From Desulfobacterium sp. (lineage in GTDB: Bacteria; Desulfobacterota; Desulfobacteria; Desulfobacterales; Desulfobacteraceae): a stretch of 64,000 nt of DNA. Location: the NCBI GenBank assembly GCA_016342325.1, contig JAEINR010000008.1:1-64000 (forward strand), given 5' to 3'. The notes below the pieces were generated by a model, which was given only the letters and a program-made list of their open reading frames with translations, searched no databases and had not been told where the DNA came from. How positions within the stretch are numbered: position 1 is the first letter of the stretch; each line of letters starts with the position of its first letter. A program made the position numbers and the translations under genes. This document shows positions 19,545-28,831 of this stretch, in pieces.

Positions 19545-20266
19545 CAAAAAATCCAAAATCAACCCTTGAATGCAGACACGGGGGATGGGTCGGTATAGGT
19601 AAATTTTTCATGGGATCTGTTTAGTTTTTGTCATAGATACATGCTCTTTTTTACCCCATTTCAGGTCTGCCGGAATACCGATAATTGTGCAACCATTTAT
19701 CGGTTCAGGCTTACATGTGGGTGTGCCATCTTGTGGTGTAGATATTGCACTGAACTATCTTAAATCGATCTTCTGAACGTTAAAAAAAAATACACCACTT
19801 GTGGAGCGGAAATGGAACGTCATTGGATCGAAATAATCTTCTTTGTGAAACCATTGAAAAAATTGTATCCTTGGGTGTTAACCTCGGAATGGTAAAAACA
19901 GGAGCTATTGGGAGAAAATCGGAGGAATTTGAAGAAAAATATTTTTCAAGATTTTTGGTACTACTCCTGGAATAGCGGTTATTCCAAGGGAATATAACCC
20001 CTTAGGGAAGTTGCTGTAATTAAAGGTAAAAGGCCTGTTTCACGAATTAAAACCCTGTAAAATCAGTGGATAGCCGTTAGGGTTGTGACAAACAATAATA
20101 ATTTTTTAAACAAAGGGTTATCAGATTTGACTTGGCGCATGAGATGGCATAGAAGAGACTACATTTTTATTCGTTTTGAATTGTGACTATGGCGTAACCG
20201 CCTGTGAATACACCCTTTCGGGGTATGGTATTAATGCTTAACATAAACAAAAGAGATCGGAGTTCC
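19545..20266. other. Long AT-rich region upstream of dnaA
   Basis: About 720 bases without a gene. Contents: a spaced inverted repeat TGTGGTGTA (19732-19740)/TACACCAC (19791-19798), the palindrome GAAAAATATTTTTC near 19934, a hairpin GGAATA/TATTCC around 19970-19986, and a possible promoter TTGACT (20127)-17 bp-TAGAAG (20150) for the DnaA gene. No perfect TTATCCACA box was found on either strand. A replication origin here is possible by position, but nothing in the sequence establishes it. Confidence 0.4.
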
Positions 20267-21682
20267 ATGGAGTCAAGCTGGGAAAAAGTTAAATTAGAGA
20301 TGAAACAATCTTTACCAGACCACAGTTACAGAATGTGGATTCAACCCATGGGTTATTTGGAATCAGGCACCGACGTCGTAACACTCTCCTGCCCCAATTC
20401 ATTTTCAAAGAGGCGTATCAGGGAGAATTATCTGGCGGGTTTGGAAGCCCAGTTCAAAAAACTGGGGTGGGCCGATACAAAAATTGATCTCATGGTTGAA
20501 ACTGCAACGGTTAAGAAAAAAACCGTTAAAAAAAGCAGCACAACAGCAGCGGCTGCGACAGGGGTCTACCCAGCTGTTTCAATAAATGTACCAAGAAGAA
20601 CAAACCGTCCAAGGCAAATGACGCTTCCCGGCCTCAACCTCAGGTCTGATAGCGGCAGAATGCTGAAAAAAGGGTATACCTTTGATCGCTTTGTGGTGGG
20701 GGATAATTGTGATTTTGCCTATTCGGCCGCCCTCTCCCTTGCCCAGCACGGATCGTCCAACAACGGCGCCCTGTACCTGCTGTCAGATACGGGTCTTGGC
20801 AAGAGTCATCTCTCCCAGGCCGTTGGGCACCATGTGATGTCCCAGGGGATTTCCGACAAGGTCTATTATGTGACGGCCGAGGATTTTACCAATGAGATGG
20901 TCTCGGCCCTCAAGGAAAACACAATCAGCAGATTTAAAGATAAGTACCGTAAAAAATGCGATGTTCTGATCCTTGAGGATGTTCACTTTCTTTCGGGGAA
21001 GGATGCCACCCAGAAGGAGCTCGCCATGACCCTGGACTATCTTCTGGATTCTGATAAAAAAATCATCTTCAGCGGGTGTTACCTGCCGGACGACATCCCC
21101 AAGATGAACGAACAGCTCAAGTCGAGGCTTACCCTGGGACTGGTTACAAAGATCGATACGCCGGATTTCAAGACCCGGGTGAAGATCCTCAAGAACAAGT
21201 CGAAATTCAATGATTTTATCATTCCCAACGATGTCACAGACTACCTTGCCCAGGAGCTTTGTGACAACGTAAGGCAGCTTGAAAGCGGACTTATGGGTGT
21301 TGCAAGAAAGGGCGCCCTCATGGGTGAAAAGATCGATATCAACCTTGCCCAGAGCGTGCTGTCCACCATTGCACGGAACCGGAAGGCGGTCACGGTTGAT
21401 TCCATCAAAAAGCTTGTGTGTACCGAGTACAGCCTTTCCGAGAATGAACTGGTCTCGCCGTCAAGGAAAAGGCGGGTTGTCAAACCCCGACAGGTGGCGA
21501 TTTACCTTTCCAGGAAATATACGGACCAGCCCTTGAAAAAGATCGGCAGGAGCTTTAACCGTTACCATGCAACAGCCATTTATTCCATCAATGCGGTTGA
21601 AAAGCAGTTGAAGCAGCAGGGTATTTTCAGCGAGCAAATGAACCATCTATATCGAAAGATCGAGTCGGGAAAGCTTAGATGA
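20267..21682 (+). CDS. dnaA: DnaA-type replication initiator, divergent
   Basis: 471-aa DnaA-family AAA+ protein. N-terminal oligomerisation domain (SYRMWIQPM near residue 20), a basic/low-complexity linker (about 80-120), AAA+ core with Walker A SDTGLGKSH (Lys179) and Walker B LILEDVHFL (Glu237-Asp238), and a C-terminal helix-turn-helix domain beginning VVKPRQVAIYLSRKYTDQ. Usual DnaA has GDHTTV in the signature helix; here it reads RYHATAIYS, and the Walker A lacks the usual GG. Start at 20267 has GGAG five bases upstream. It overlaps glcD by four bases and is not beside dnaN or gyrB. Either the main initiator of this lineage or a paralogue. Confidence 0.85.
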   Translation: MESSWEKVKLEMKQSLPDHSYRMWIQPMGYLESGTDVVTLSCPNSFSKRRIRENYLAGLEAQFKKLGWADTKIDLMVETATVKKKTVKKSSTTAAAATGVYPAVSINVPRRTNRPRQMTLPGLNLRSDSGRMLKKGYTFDRFVVGDNCDFAYSAALSLAQHGSSNNGALYLLSDTGLGKSHLSQAVGHHVMSQGISDKVYYVTAEDFTNEMVSALKENTISRFKDKYRKKCDVLILEDVHFLSGKDATQKELAMTLDYLLDSDKKIIFSGCYLPDDIPKMNEQLKSRLTLGLVTKIDTPDFKTRVKILKNKSKFNDFIIPNDVTDYLAQELCDNVRQLESGLMGVARKGALMGEKIDINLAQSVLSTIARNRKAVTVDSIKKLVCTEYSLSENELVSPSRKRRVVKPRQVAIYLSRKYTDQPLKKIGRSFNRYHATAIYSINAVEKQLKQQGIFSEQMNHLYRKIESGKLR

Positions 21683-23055
21683 CCCTTCCCGATTCGTTGT
21701 ACAGAGAATTGGAAAAGATAACGGGCTCCGCCGGGATCACCACTGATCCCGAGGAGCTCGTTTGTTATTCCTTTGATGCAACGGCCCGTTCCTTTCTCCC
21801 GGATATTGTCGTCTTTCCCTCCTCAACCCTCCAGGTTTCAAAGATCCTTGAACTTGCCACCCGGCATTCAGTTTGCGTGACCCCCAGGGGGAGCGGCTCC
21901 GGCATGACCGGTGGAACCCTGCCCGTCAAGGGTGGGATTGTCATGGTGATGACCCGGATGAACCGGATTGTGGAGATTGATACGGAAAATCTCGTTGCCC
22001 GGGTCGAACCCGGTGTTGTGACGGGAGACCTCCACCGTGCTGCGGAAAAGCAGGGGCTTTTCTATCCGCCTGACCCGGCAAGCTCCGCCTTTTGCACCAT
22101 TGGCGGAAACATCGGCGAATGCGCCGGTGGTCCCCGGGCTGTCAAGTACGGCGTGACCCGGGATTATGTGCTGGGGCTCGAGGCGGTGTTACCGTCCGGT
22201 CAGATCATCAAAACCGGTGTGAGTACGGCCAAGGGTGTGGCCGGCTATGACCTGACCCGGCTCATCGTGGGGTCGGAGGGAACCCTGGCCGTGGTGACCG
22301 GTATTATCTTGAGGCTTGTTCCCCTGCCCGAAGCGGTCAAAACCATGTCCGCCGTGTTCAATAGCATGAAAACAGCCGCGGAAACGGTTTCCGGAATCAT
22401 CCGGGAGTCGGTGGTGCCCCGGTGTATTGAGTTTGTGGACCGGGCGTCCATTGATTGTGTCAGGGAAGATATTGACCTTGATCTGTCCTCCGATGTCCGG
22501 GCCATACTGATCATCGAGGTGGACGGTACTGCCCAGACCGTGGCGGCTGATACCGTAAAATTGGAGCGTTATTGCCTGGATAAAGGGGCGTCAACCGTTG
22601 TGATTGCCCAGACACCGGCAGAGGCAAAAGAGCTCTGGAAGGCCAGAAAAGCACTCTCTCCAGCGCTTTTCAAGATCGCTTCCGGCAAGCTGAACGAAGA
22701 TATAGTGGTGCCCATCAGCCGGATTCCGGAGATGGTGGCCAGGATAGAGTCCATTCAGGAGCGTTCCGGGCTTACCATTGTCAGTTTCGGCCATGCCGGG
22801 GATGGGAACATCCACTGCAACATCATGTACGACAAAAGGGACAAGGATCAACTCCAGCGGGCCGAGGCCGCCGTGGACGAACTCTTTGACGCAACCCTGG
22901 CGCTTGGGGGAACCATCACGGGTGAACACGGGGTGGGGATCACGAAGCAGAAATACCTCAGCCGGGAGATCGGTGATACGGAACTTGCGGTTATGAAGGG
23001 GATTAAAAAGGTGTTTGATCCCGGGAATCTGTTGAATCCCGGGAAGATTTTCTAG
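21679..23055 (+). CDS. glcD: FAD-linked oxidase, GlcD/D-lactate dehydrogenase type
   Basis: 458-aa flavoprotein of the VAO/PCMH family, oxidising a 2-hydroxy acid such as glycolate or D-lactate. Seen: FAD-binding TPRGSGSGMTGGTLPVKGG (about 72-90), GGNIGECAGGPRAVKYG (148-164), and the C-terminal GHAGDGNIHCN and GTITGEHGVG motifs with metal and substrate histidines. Full length for GlcD. The ATG overlaps the dnaA stop (ATGA), so the two are co-transcribed. No glcE/glcF or iron-sulfur partner is in view. Confidence 0.93.
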   Translation: MTLPDSLYRELEKITGSAGITTDPEELVCYSFDATARSFLPDIVVFPSSTLQVSKILELATRHSVCVTPRGSGSGMTGGTLPVKGGIVMVMTRMNRIVEIDTENLVARVEPGVVTGDLHRAAEKQGLFYPPDPASSAFCTIGGNIGECAGGPRAVKYGVTRDYVLGLEAVLPSGQIIKTGVSTAKGVAGYDLTRLIVGSEGTLAVVTGIILRLVPLPEAVKTMSAVFNSMKTAAETVSGIIRESVVPRCIEFVDRASIDCVREDIDLDLSSDVRAILIIEVDGTAQTVAADTVKLERYCLDKGASTVVIAQTPAEAKELWKARKALSPALFKIASGKLNEDIVVPISRIPEMVARIESIQERSGLTIVSFGHAGDGNIHCNIMYDKRDKDQLQRAEAAVDELFDATLALGGTITGEHGVGITKQKYLSREIGDTELAVMKGIKKVFDPGNLLNPGKIF

Positions 23056-23273
23056 TGTATCTTGGCGGGGAAAAAGTCCATGGTCAGAATATGGTCGAGA
23101 AGATCGACCCTTGGATTCTGGCTCTGCTCAATGGCGCAACGGATCGAGTAGGAGCAGTAGGTCGTACAGATCTTGTCTTCTTTGCTGAATTCTCCAAAGC
23201 AGTCAAGATTGTCACTTGAGTCTTCGAGTACTGAATCGTCAGCTATTACCTGGTTTGTCTGGTTAAATTTCAT
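23052..23273 (-). CDS. Small Cys-rich conserved-type protein
   Basis: 73 aa, acidic, with clustered cysteines in the C-terminal half: DCFGEFSKEDKICTTYCSYS and IRCAIE, i.e. Cys at about 25, 36, 40 and 46. This CFGEF-C-x3-C-x5-C layout resembles short hypothetical proteins I associate with Desulfobacterales, probably binding zinc or an Fe-S cluster. Its stop overlaps the glcD stop on the other strand. RBS is weak. Function unknown. Confidence 0.6.
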   Translation of the reverse strand: MKFNQTNQVIADDSVLEDSSDNLDCFGEFSKEDKICTTYCSYSIRCAIEQSQNPRVDLLDHILTMDFFPAKIH

Positions 23274-23384
23274 ACTTGTCTCAATATGCTCCAGCGTTTA
23301 TAAGGAAGGTTATGCTTCTGGACCGTTAAAAGCCTAACCCCTGTTCTTTGTTTGGTGCCAATATAATAGATCCCAGGATGATGG

Positions 23385-25013
23385 TCAACCTGTTTGTTGG
23401 CGAACCATGGATTCCAAGCGGCTCACAAGGGGCCTCAAGCTTTCGGGTCTGGTGGCGGATATCAGGGTCCCCTGGTTCAGGAGCCAGGGATTGTCAAATT
23501 CTGACAGCTCGATCCTGTCCTGCTTGTTGAACACGTAGAGCACCGGGGTTTTTTCCAGGTCGAGTTTCCTTAATATGGCCTCCACAGAGTGCATCTGTTG
23601 CTCGTATCTGGGGTTGCTGACATCAACGACATGGAGCAGGATGTCCGCATCCTGGAGTTCTTCCAGGGTTGCATGGAACGCTTCCATGAGTTCGTCCGGA
23701 AGATCCTGGATAAAGCCCACGGTGTCCGTGATGATCACCTCAGTGTCCCTGGGGAATTTCAGCCGCCTTGAAGAGGGGTCGAGGGTTGCGAACAAACGAT
23801 TTTCAGCGATGATGGTGCTTTGGGTCAGGGTGTTGAGCAGGGTCGATTTTCCCGCATTGGTGTATCCCACAATGGAGATCACCGGCACGCCTTTCCTGTT
23901 TCTTTTTGAGCGCTGCTGGGTGCGCTGCTTTCTAATCTTTGCGATCTCTTTGGTGAGTCGGGTGACCCTGTCCCTGACCCGCCGCCGGTTGATCTCAAGC
24001 TTGGTCTCACCCGGCCCCCTGCCGCCGATTCCGCCGGTGAGCCTGGACATGGCCGTGTTTTTGGTGGCAAGTCTGGGCAGAAGGTACTTCATCTGGGCAA
24101 GCTCCACCTGGAGTTTTCCCTCCCGGCTCTTGGCGTGGCGGGCAAAGATGTCAAGGATGAGCTGGGTTCGGTCGATCACCTTCATCTCCACAAAGTCGGT
24201 GACCGAGCGGATCTGGGAGGGGCTCAGTTCCCTGTCAAATACCAGCAGGGTCGCATGTTTCTGAAGGGCCCGGATGACAAGATCGGCAAGCTTGCCTTTT
24301 CCCACGACAAATTTGGGGTCGATTTTCTTTCGTTTCTGCAGGGCCGTGTCAAGGACCGTGATGCTGGAGGACCGGCACAGCTCCTTGAGTTCGTCAAGGG
24401 AAGCGACGGCCTCCTTGACCTTTTCAGTGAATACGTTGATCAGCAGCGCTTTTTCTTCACCGGATGTCACGGTGTGGAGGGCGTCCTTTCGGGTAAGCTC
24501 ATCCTCCAGGGCATCGATTCTCCCAGTGCAGTCGATGTTAAGGGCGTTTGCATGGATGGGATCCATGAGCTGATAGGGCTCATCTTCATCCCCGGGAAGG
24601 ATGTGACCCAGGTGGATCTTTCCGGGTAATCCTTTCGGTGTAATGCAGACAGCCGCCATGAAGTCCAGGCGGAGCAGGGCGAGGTCGGTGAGGTCATCCC
24701 GAGTGAGGCCTTCTTCGTTGAGATGGGAGTGGATGCACCGGAGTCCTTTCAGTCGTCCGGGGATGGCCTTGAAATCCGGGGTGTCCGGAATGACGATCCT
24801 GTGGGGTTCACCGGCGATGACATGGAGGGTCTTGCCGTTCCTTCCCAGGAGGATTCCAACCTGGCGCCGGATGTCGGTGGAGATGGCCACAAGGGCCTCC
24901 AGCTGTTCCCTTGAAACGAGATCCTCCGGGTGGGTCCTGAACTGGTACAGGTTTTCAAGCTGCCTGATCTGGGATGCTGACAGGCCGGTGGTGGAACCGA
25001 AGATTTTTTTCAT
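23385..25013 (-). CDS. hflX: GTPase HflX
   Basis: 542-aa ribosome-associated GTPase that rescues or splits stalled ribosomes. Seen: N-terminal HflX domain with glycine-rich LTGGIGGRGPGETKLEINRR (about 325-345), coiled coil of basic residues (VTRLTKEIAKIRKQRTQ), then a G domain with G1 GYTNAGKST, G3 DTVGF and G4 NKQD. Longer than E. coli HflX (426) by an N-terminal extension of about 100 residues. Twelve bases after dnaB on the same strand, last gene of the rpsF operon. Confidence 0.95.
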   Translation of the reverse strand: MKKIFGSTTGLSASQIRQLENLYQFRTHPEDLVSREQLEALVAISTDIRRQVGILLGRNGKTLHVIAGEPHRIVIPDTPDFKAIPGRLKGLRCIHSHLNEEGLTRDDLTDLALLRLDFMAAVCITPKGLPGKIHLGHILPGDEDEPYQLMDPIHANALNIDCTGRIDALEDELTRKDALHTVTSGEEKALLINVFTEKVKEAVASLDELKELCRSSSITVLDTALQKRKKIDPKFVVGKGKLADLVIRALQKHATLLVFDRELSPSQIRSVTDFVEMKVIDRTQLILDIFARHAKSREGKLQVELAQMKYLLPRLATKNTAMSRLTGGIGGRGPGETKLEINRRRVRDRVTRLTKEIAKIRKQRTQQRSKRNRKGVPVISIVGYTNAGKSTLLNTLTQSTIIAENRLFATLDPSSRRLKFPRDTEVIITDTVGFIQDLPDELMEAFHATLEELQDADILLHVVDVSNPRYEQQMHSVEAILRKLDLEKTPVLYVFNKQDRIELSEFDNPWLLNQGTLISATRPESLRPLVSRLESMVRQQTG

Positions 25014-25025
25014 CGAACCTCTTTT

Positions 25026-26396
25026 TTATTCATACCCCTGGTAGGATTCTGCGGCCAGCTCTTCAAACCGGGTGTAGGCGCCTATGAATGTCATGTGGGC
25101 CGTTCCGGTGGAGCCGTTCCTGTTCTTGGCGATGATTATTTCAGCCTTTCCCTTGTTGGGGTTGTTCTCTTCCTTATTATATACCTCATCTCTGTAGATG
25201 AATGCAATGATATCGGCATCCTGCTCCAGGGCTCCGGACTCACGAAGATCGGACATGAGGGGGCGTTTTTCGGCACGCTGCTCCAGCATACGGTTGAGCT
25301 GGGACAGGGCTATCACCGGAATCTCCAGCTCCTTTGCAAGGGCCTTGAGGTTTCGGGAAATCTCTGCAATTTCAAGGTCCCTCCGGTCGGAGTGGAACGG
25401 GGCTTTCATGAGCTGGAGGTAGTCGATCACCACAAGGCCGAGTCCCTTTTCCATCTTGAGACGCCGACATTTGGCCCGGACCTCCAAGGAGGAGATGTTG
25501 GGGGTGTCATCGATGAAGATGGGTACCTCGTTGAGGATGCCTGCAGCATCAGTGGCGTTCTGCCAATCTTCCGGGCTAATGAAACCTGTTCTCAGCCGGT
25601 TGGAGTCTATCTTGGATTCGGAGGTCAGAAGACGCATGGAAAGTTGGTCCTTTGACATCTCAAGGGAGAACACGGCCACTGGAACCCGTTCTTCAACGGC
25701 AACGTTCCTGGCAATGTTCAGGGCAAAGGCGGTTTTTCCCATACTCGGCCGTGCCGCAAGGATGATGAGGTCTGACTTCTGCAGTCCCGAGGTGAGGGAA
25801 TCGAGGCGTGAATAACCGGTGGACAACCCAGATAGTCCACCGCTGGATCCTTGGCGCTCCTCCAGGGTGTCGATATTCATGTCGATGAGCTGGCCCAGGC
25901 TTGAGAACGATTTTCCACCCTTTGATTCGGCGATCTTGAACACCTGGTTCTCGGCAAAATCGATGATATCCGCAAAATTTCCCTGGTCCTTGAGGGACCG
26001 CTCGATGATGGCGGATGCGCTGGAGATGAGGGCGCGAAGGGATGATTTTCCCTTGATGATATTCGCGTAGTGAACCCCGTTGACGGCCATGGGGGCTGAG
26101 TCAGCGATGGAGGCAAGAAGGGCTGCTCCTCCGGATTCTTCCAGTTCATCCTTTTCATTCAACCTGGATGCGACGGTGACAAGGTCGGCGGGTTCGTCCC
26201 TGGAAAAAAGTTCTAAAATGGCTGAGAAGATCTTTCCATGGGCTTTTTTGTAAAAATCTTCGGGCTTGAGGATTTCGATGACGTCGTAGAGGTTATCGTT
26301 GTCGATGAGGAGGGCGCTTAAAACCGCCTCTTCAGCGTCAAGGTCGTGGGGAGGGACCTTGCTCAGCAGGGGGTCTTTCGTTGTTTTTTCATTCAT
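25026..26396 (-). CDS. dnaB: Replicative DNA helicase
   Basis: 456-aa hexameric replicative helicase. N-terminal collar domain starting PPHDLDAEEAVLSALLID, and a RecA-like core with Walker A ARPSMGKTAFALNIA (about 214), DnaB motif VVIDYLQLM, and the arginine-finger region LRESGALEQDADIIAFIYRDE. Normal length. Follows rplI by 67 bases, with a terminator-like hairpin in the gap, and precedes hflX. Confidence 0.97.
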   Translation of the reverse strand: MNEKTTKDPLLSKVPPHDLDAEEAVLSALLIDNDNLYDVIEILKPEDFYKKAHGKIFSAILELFSRDEPADLVTVASRLNEKDELEESGGAALLASIADSAPMAVNGVHYANIIKGKSSLRALISSASAIIERSLKDQGNFADIIDFAENQVFKIAESKGGKSFSSLGQLIDMNIDTLEERQGSSGGLSGLSTGYSRLDSLTSGLQKSDLIILAARPSMGKTAFALNIARNVAVEERVPVAVFSLEMSKDQLSMRLLTSESKIDSNRLRTGFISPEDWQNATDAAGILNEVPIFIDDTPNISSLEVRAKCRRLKMEKGLGLVVIDYLQLMKAPFHSDRRDLEIAEISRNLKALAKELEIPVIALSQLNRMLEQRAEKRPLMSDLRESGALEQDADIIAFIYRDEVYNKEENNPNKGKAEIIIAKNRNGSTGTAHMTFIGAYTRFEELAAESYQGYE

Positions 26397-26424
26397 TGGT
26401 GCTGCTGCTCTTCAAAAAGTGCCT

Positions 26425-26452
26425 GCCGTTGCCCGGTGGGATGGGCAACGGC
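26425..26452 (-). terminator. Hairpin between rplI and dnaB
   Basis: Perfect 10-bp stem GCCGTTGCCC/GGGCAACGGC with an 8-nt loop. On the minus strand it is followed by AGGCACTTTTTG, an offset T-run, so it may act as a partial terminator lowering dnaB-hflX relative to the ribosomal genes. Confidence 0.6.
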
Positions 26453-26463
26453 AAGGCGGGTAT

Positions 26464-26919
26464 TTATTTTACATCTTCTTCGGGTACGACCTTGACGGTG
26501 ATCTCCGGTTCAACATCCTTGTAAAGACGGATGGGAACCTTGTACTCACCGGTCTCCCGGATGGGCTCAACAAGAAGGATGGACCGTCGTTCCAGGGTAA
26601 TCTCCTGGGCGTTCAGGGCAGCCTTGATGTCATGGGTCGTGATGGAGCCGTAGAGTCGGACGTCCTCATGGACCTTGGCCTTGATGGTGACTTCAACGGT
26701 CTTGAGTCGGTCAGCCATCTCCAGGGCAAGCTTTCTTTCTTTTGCAATCTGGAGCTCAAACTTGGCCTTGGCCTGCTCGATCACCTTTCTGTTCTGGGGG
26801 GTGGCTTCGATGGCCTTGCCCTGGGGCAGCAGGTAGTTGCGGGCATAACCCCGGGCAACATCACACTCTGAGCCAACGATTCCGAGAGTGTCTATTGTTT
26901 CTTTTAATATTACTTTCAT
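26464..26919 (-). CDS. rplI: 50S ribosomal protein L9
   Basis: 151 aa. The N-terminal domain begins MKVILKETIDTLGIVGS and contains GYARNYLLPQGKAI, diagnostic of L9; a long connecting helix and a C-terminal rRNA-binding domain follow. Start at 26919 has GGAGG seven bases upstream; the frame's earlier ATG at 26961 is unlikely. In the rpsF-rpsR-DUF2232-rplI-dnaB order. Confidence 0.96.
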   Translation of the reverse strand: MKVILKETIDTLGIVGSECDVARGYARNYLLPQGKAIEATPQNRKVIEQAKAKFELQIAKERKLALEMADRLKTVEVTIKAKVHEDVRLYGSITTHDIKAALNAQEITLERRSILLVEPIRETGEYKVPIRLYKDVEPEITVKVVPEEDVK

Positions 26920-27007
26920 TTCAACCTCCGATAAAGGTTCAACCTGATGACAGGCTGGCAATTATTTTTTTGATCAGTTGCAGTTGCTCTTATCTGATCA
27001 TATTTGT

Positions 27008-27976
27008 TTAGTTTTGTTCTTTCCCATCACCGACTGCGCCAAGTTTCCTGAAGTCGATCCATGTGTCAAAAAAACCGAGTCCCACAACAACAAACAGAAA
27101 TATCTGCTGGATTGCGATGATGCTGTAGATGAAGAATCTCAACATCCCGGGGAAGCGCCGTTTTTCAAACACAAAGGATACAACCGCTATGCCCTGGAAA
27201 AAATAAACGGGCATGAGAACGAAGATGCAGTTGAGTCCCACGATCTTAAGGGTCGATACCGGAACCAGCAAAAGCAGGCCGAACGCAATGGCCAGCCACA
27301 CAAGCTTTTCCGGCGCTCTCCATCGGTCAAGTCCGTCAAGCTGGGCAATACGGATCCCCTTTTTCATCAATAGGGTCTTGATGGACAGGATGTTTACCCA
27401 TACCACGAACATGATCATCATGGTAAACAACGCCGGCATGATCCTGACCATCACATAGTGGATGGTGTCGATGGAGCGGGATACCAGGTCGATGCTCTCC
27501 TGGGGAACGCCCATGCCGGAGTAGAGGGACAGGGTCATTTCAAGGTTGGCAGCAACATAGTCTGAAACCATTGAAAATAGATCCTGGCCGGCGGTGATCG
27601 AGTAAAGGAGGAGAACGAGGAGGCAGGTTCCCATGGTGGCCAGGCAGGTGTATAATCCTACCTTTTCAACCGGAACATGCATCTCGATAAATTCCCCCAG
27701 GAAAAAACCGGTCAGCAGCAAAGCACCGAAAAAGAGTACGTCCAGGGATACGCCTCCGGTAACACCCGCGATAACACAGCAAACAATCGCCATTATCAGG
27801 GCTCCCATATTCCTGCCCAGCTTGAGCCTGTAAAAGGTCACGGGCATGGGAAGAATCAGGGCAAGGAAGAATCCGAGCAGCGGCAGATAGAGGGTTGCGG
27901 AAAATATCAGCAGGGAAACGGATACGCCTGTGATACAATCTCTTATCACCGAATTTAGTGCTCTTTGTTGGGTCAA
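27008..27976 (-). CDS. DUF2232 (YybS-like) membrane protein
   Basis: 322-aa integral membrane protein with about eight hydrophobic helices (for example 17-45, 53-70, 83-100, 105-130, 180-200, 228-250, 255-275, 285-310). Its place between rpsR and rplI is where DUF2232/YybS-type proteins sit in other bacteria, and length and helix pattern agree. Molecular function unknown. Thirty-one bases downstream of rpsR. Confidence 0.82.
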   Translation of the reverse strand: MTQQRALNSVIRDCITGVSVSLLIFSATLYLPLLGFFLALILPMPVTFYRLKLGRNMGALIMAIVCCVIAGVTGGVSLDVLFFGALLLTGFFLGEFIEMHVPVEKVGLYTCLATMGTCLLVLLLYSITAGQDLFSMVSDYVAANLEMTLSLYSGMGVPQESIDLVSRSIDTIHYVMVRIMPALFTMMIMFVVWVNILSIKTLLMKKGIRIAQLDGLDRWRAPEKLVWLAIAFGLLLLVPVSTLKIVGLNCIFVLMPVYFFQGIAVVSFVFEKRRFPGMLRFFIYSIIAIQQIFLFVVVGLGFFDTWIDFRKLGAVGDGKEQN

Positions 27977-28007
27977 TGTTGCTCTCCGCTACAGGGCTGT
28001 TTCCAGC

Positions 28008-28259
28008 TTAACTGAGTTTTCCCACATAGGGTAACAGAGCAATGGTTCTTGCCTGTTTGATGGCGGTTGAAAGCGTCCTCTGGTGCTTGGCACAAGTGCC
28101 GGTGATTCTTCTGGGAATGATCTTGCCCCGCTCTGTGATAAAGGGTCTCAGGGCTTTTCCATCCTTGTAGTTGATCTCAAGGGTGGAATCTGCACAGAAC
28201 CTGCAGACTTTACGACGCTGATAAAATCTTTTTTTGGTGTTTTTTCGCTGAAAGGCCAT
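28008..28259 (-). CDS. rpsR: 30S ribosomal protein S18
   Basis: 83 aa. Contains [19 protein letters not shown] and the family core [20 protein letters not shown] followed by [20 protein letters not shown]. Starts one base after the rpsF stop codon region; S18 and S6 form a heterodimer in the 30S platform. CRFC and a later Cys may bind zinc. Confidence 0.97.
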   Translation of the reverse strand: MAFQRKNTKKRFYQRRKVCRFCADSTLEINYKDGKALRPFITERGKIIPRRITGTCAKHQRTLSTAIKQARTIALLPYVGKLS

Positions 28260-28260
28260 G

Positions 28261-28773
28261 TTATTTATCCTCCTCGATCTCTTCGGTTCCAGCCTCTACT
28301 TCGCCGGTCTCGTCCGCGGCTGTCTCAACTGCCTCTTCTGCCTTGGGCTCTTCGGTCTTGGCAGCTTCGGTCTTGGCAGCCTCGGTCTTGGCTGCTTCGG
28401 TCTTGGCAGCTTCGGTTTCAGCTTTGGCTTCTGCTTCGGCCTGGGCCTCAGCTTCGATCTGCTGCTTCAGCGCTTCCGGATCAATGTCTTTTTCAAGAAG
28501 GATGGTCATGTACTTGAGGACTTTGTCATCCAGACGAAAGTTACGCTCAAGCTCTGTGATGAGCGCGCCTGTTCCGCCGTAGGTCATGCATACATAGTGA
28601 CCCCTGGATTTTTTGGCTATCTCATAGGCCAGTTTCTTGTTTCCCCAGTCATCGAAATTCGCCAGAATTCCACCCTCTTGAACGAGGATGTTCTTGAATT
28701 TCTCAAACAGGTCTTTCCGAACTTCGTCCTGAAGATCGGGGTCAGCGATAAAAATGGTTTCATACATTCTCAT
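28261..28773 (-). CDS. rpsF: 30S ribosomal protein S6 with long acidic repeat tail
   Basis: 170 aa. Residues 1-95 are a standard S6 ([14 protein letters not shown] at the start, [18 protein letters not shown] in the middle). From about residue 105 it carries an Ala/Glu/Lys-rich tail with the 5-residue unit AAKTE repeated four times, ending in EEIEEDK. E. coli S6 is about 135 aa and receives glutamates after translation through RimK; here a longer acidic tail is encoded. Start at 28773 has GGAG eight bases upstream; the frame's earlier ATG at 28836 lies in the leader hairpin. First gene of the operon. Confidence 0.95.
   Translation of the reverse strand: MRMYETIFIADPDLQDEVRKDLFEKFKNILVQEGGILANFDDWGNKKLAYEIAKKSRGHYVCMTYGGTGALITELERNFRLDDKVLKYMTILLEKDIDPEALKQQIEAEAQAEAEAKAETEAAKTEAAKTEAAKTEAAKTEEPKAEEAVETAADETGEVEAGTEEIEEDK
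28346..28419. repeat. 15-bp tandem repeat inside rpsF
   Basis: Four full copies of a 15-bp unit like GGCAGCTTCGGTCTT at 28360-28419, preceded by a partial copy from 28346. Copies differ at only a few positions. They encode AAKTE units on the minus strand and keep frame, so copy number can change by slippage without breaking the protein. Confidence 0.85.
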
Positions 28774-28831
28774 ACTCTGTCTCCTCACGGATATTAAGCC
28801 CCGACTGTAGGCCGGAGCAAGGATTAAAAAC

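Noticed and set aside
19545-20266. Canonical oriC with DnaA boxes
   Set aside because: No perfect TTATCCACA or its complement was found, only loose matches, so I describe the region without calling an origin.
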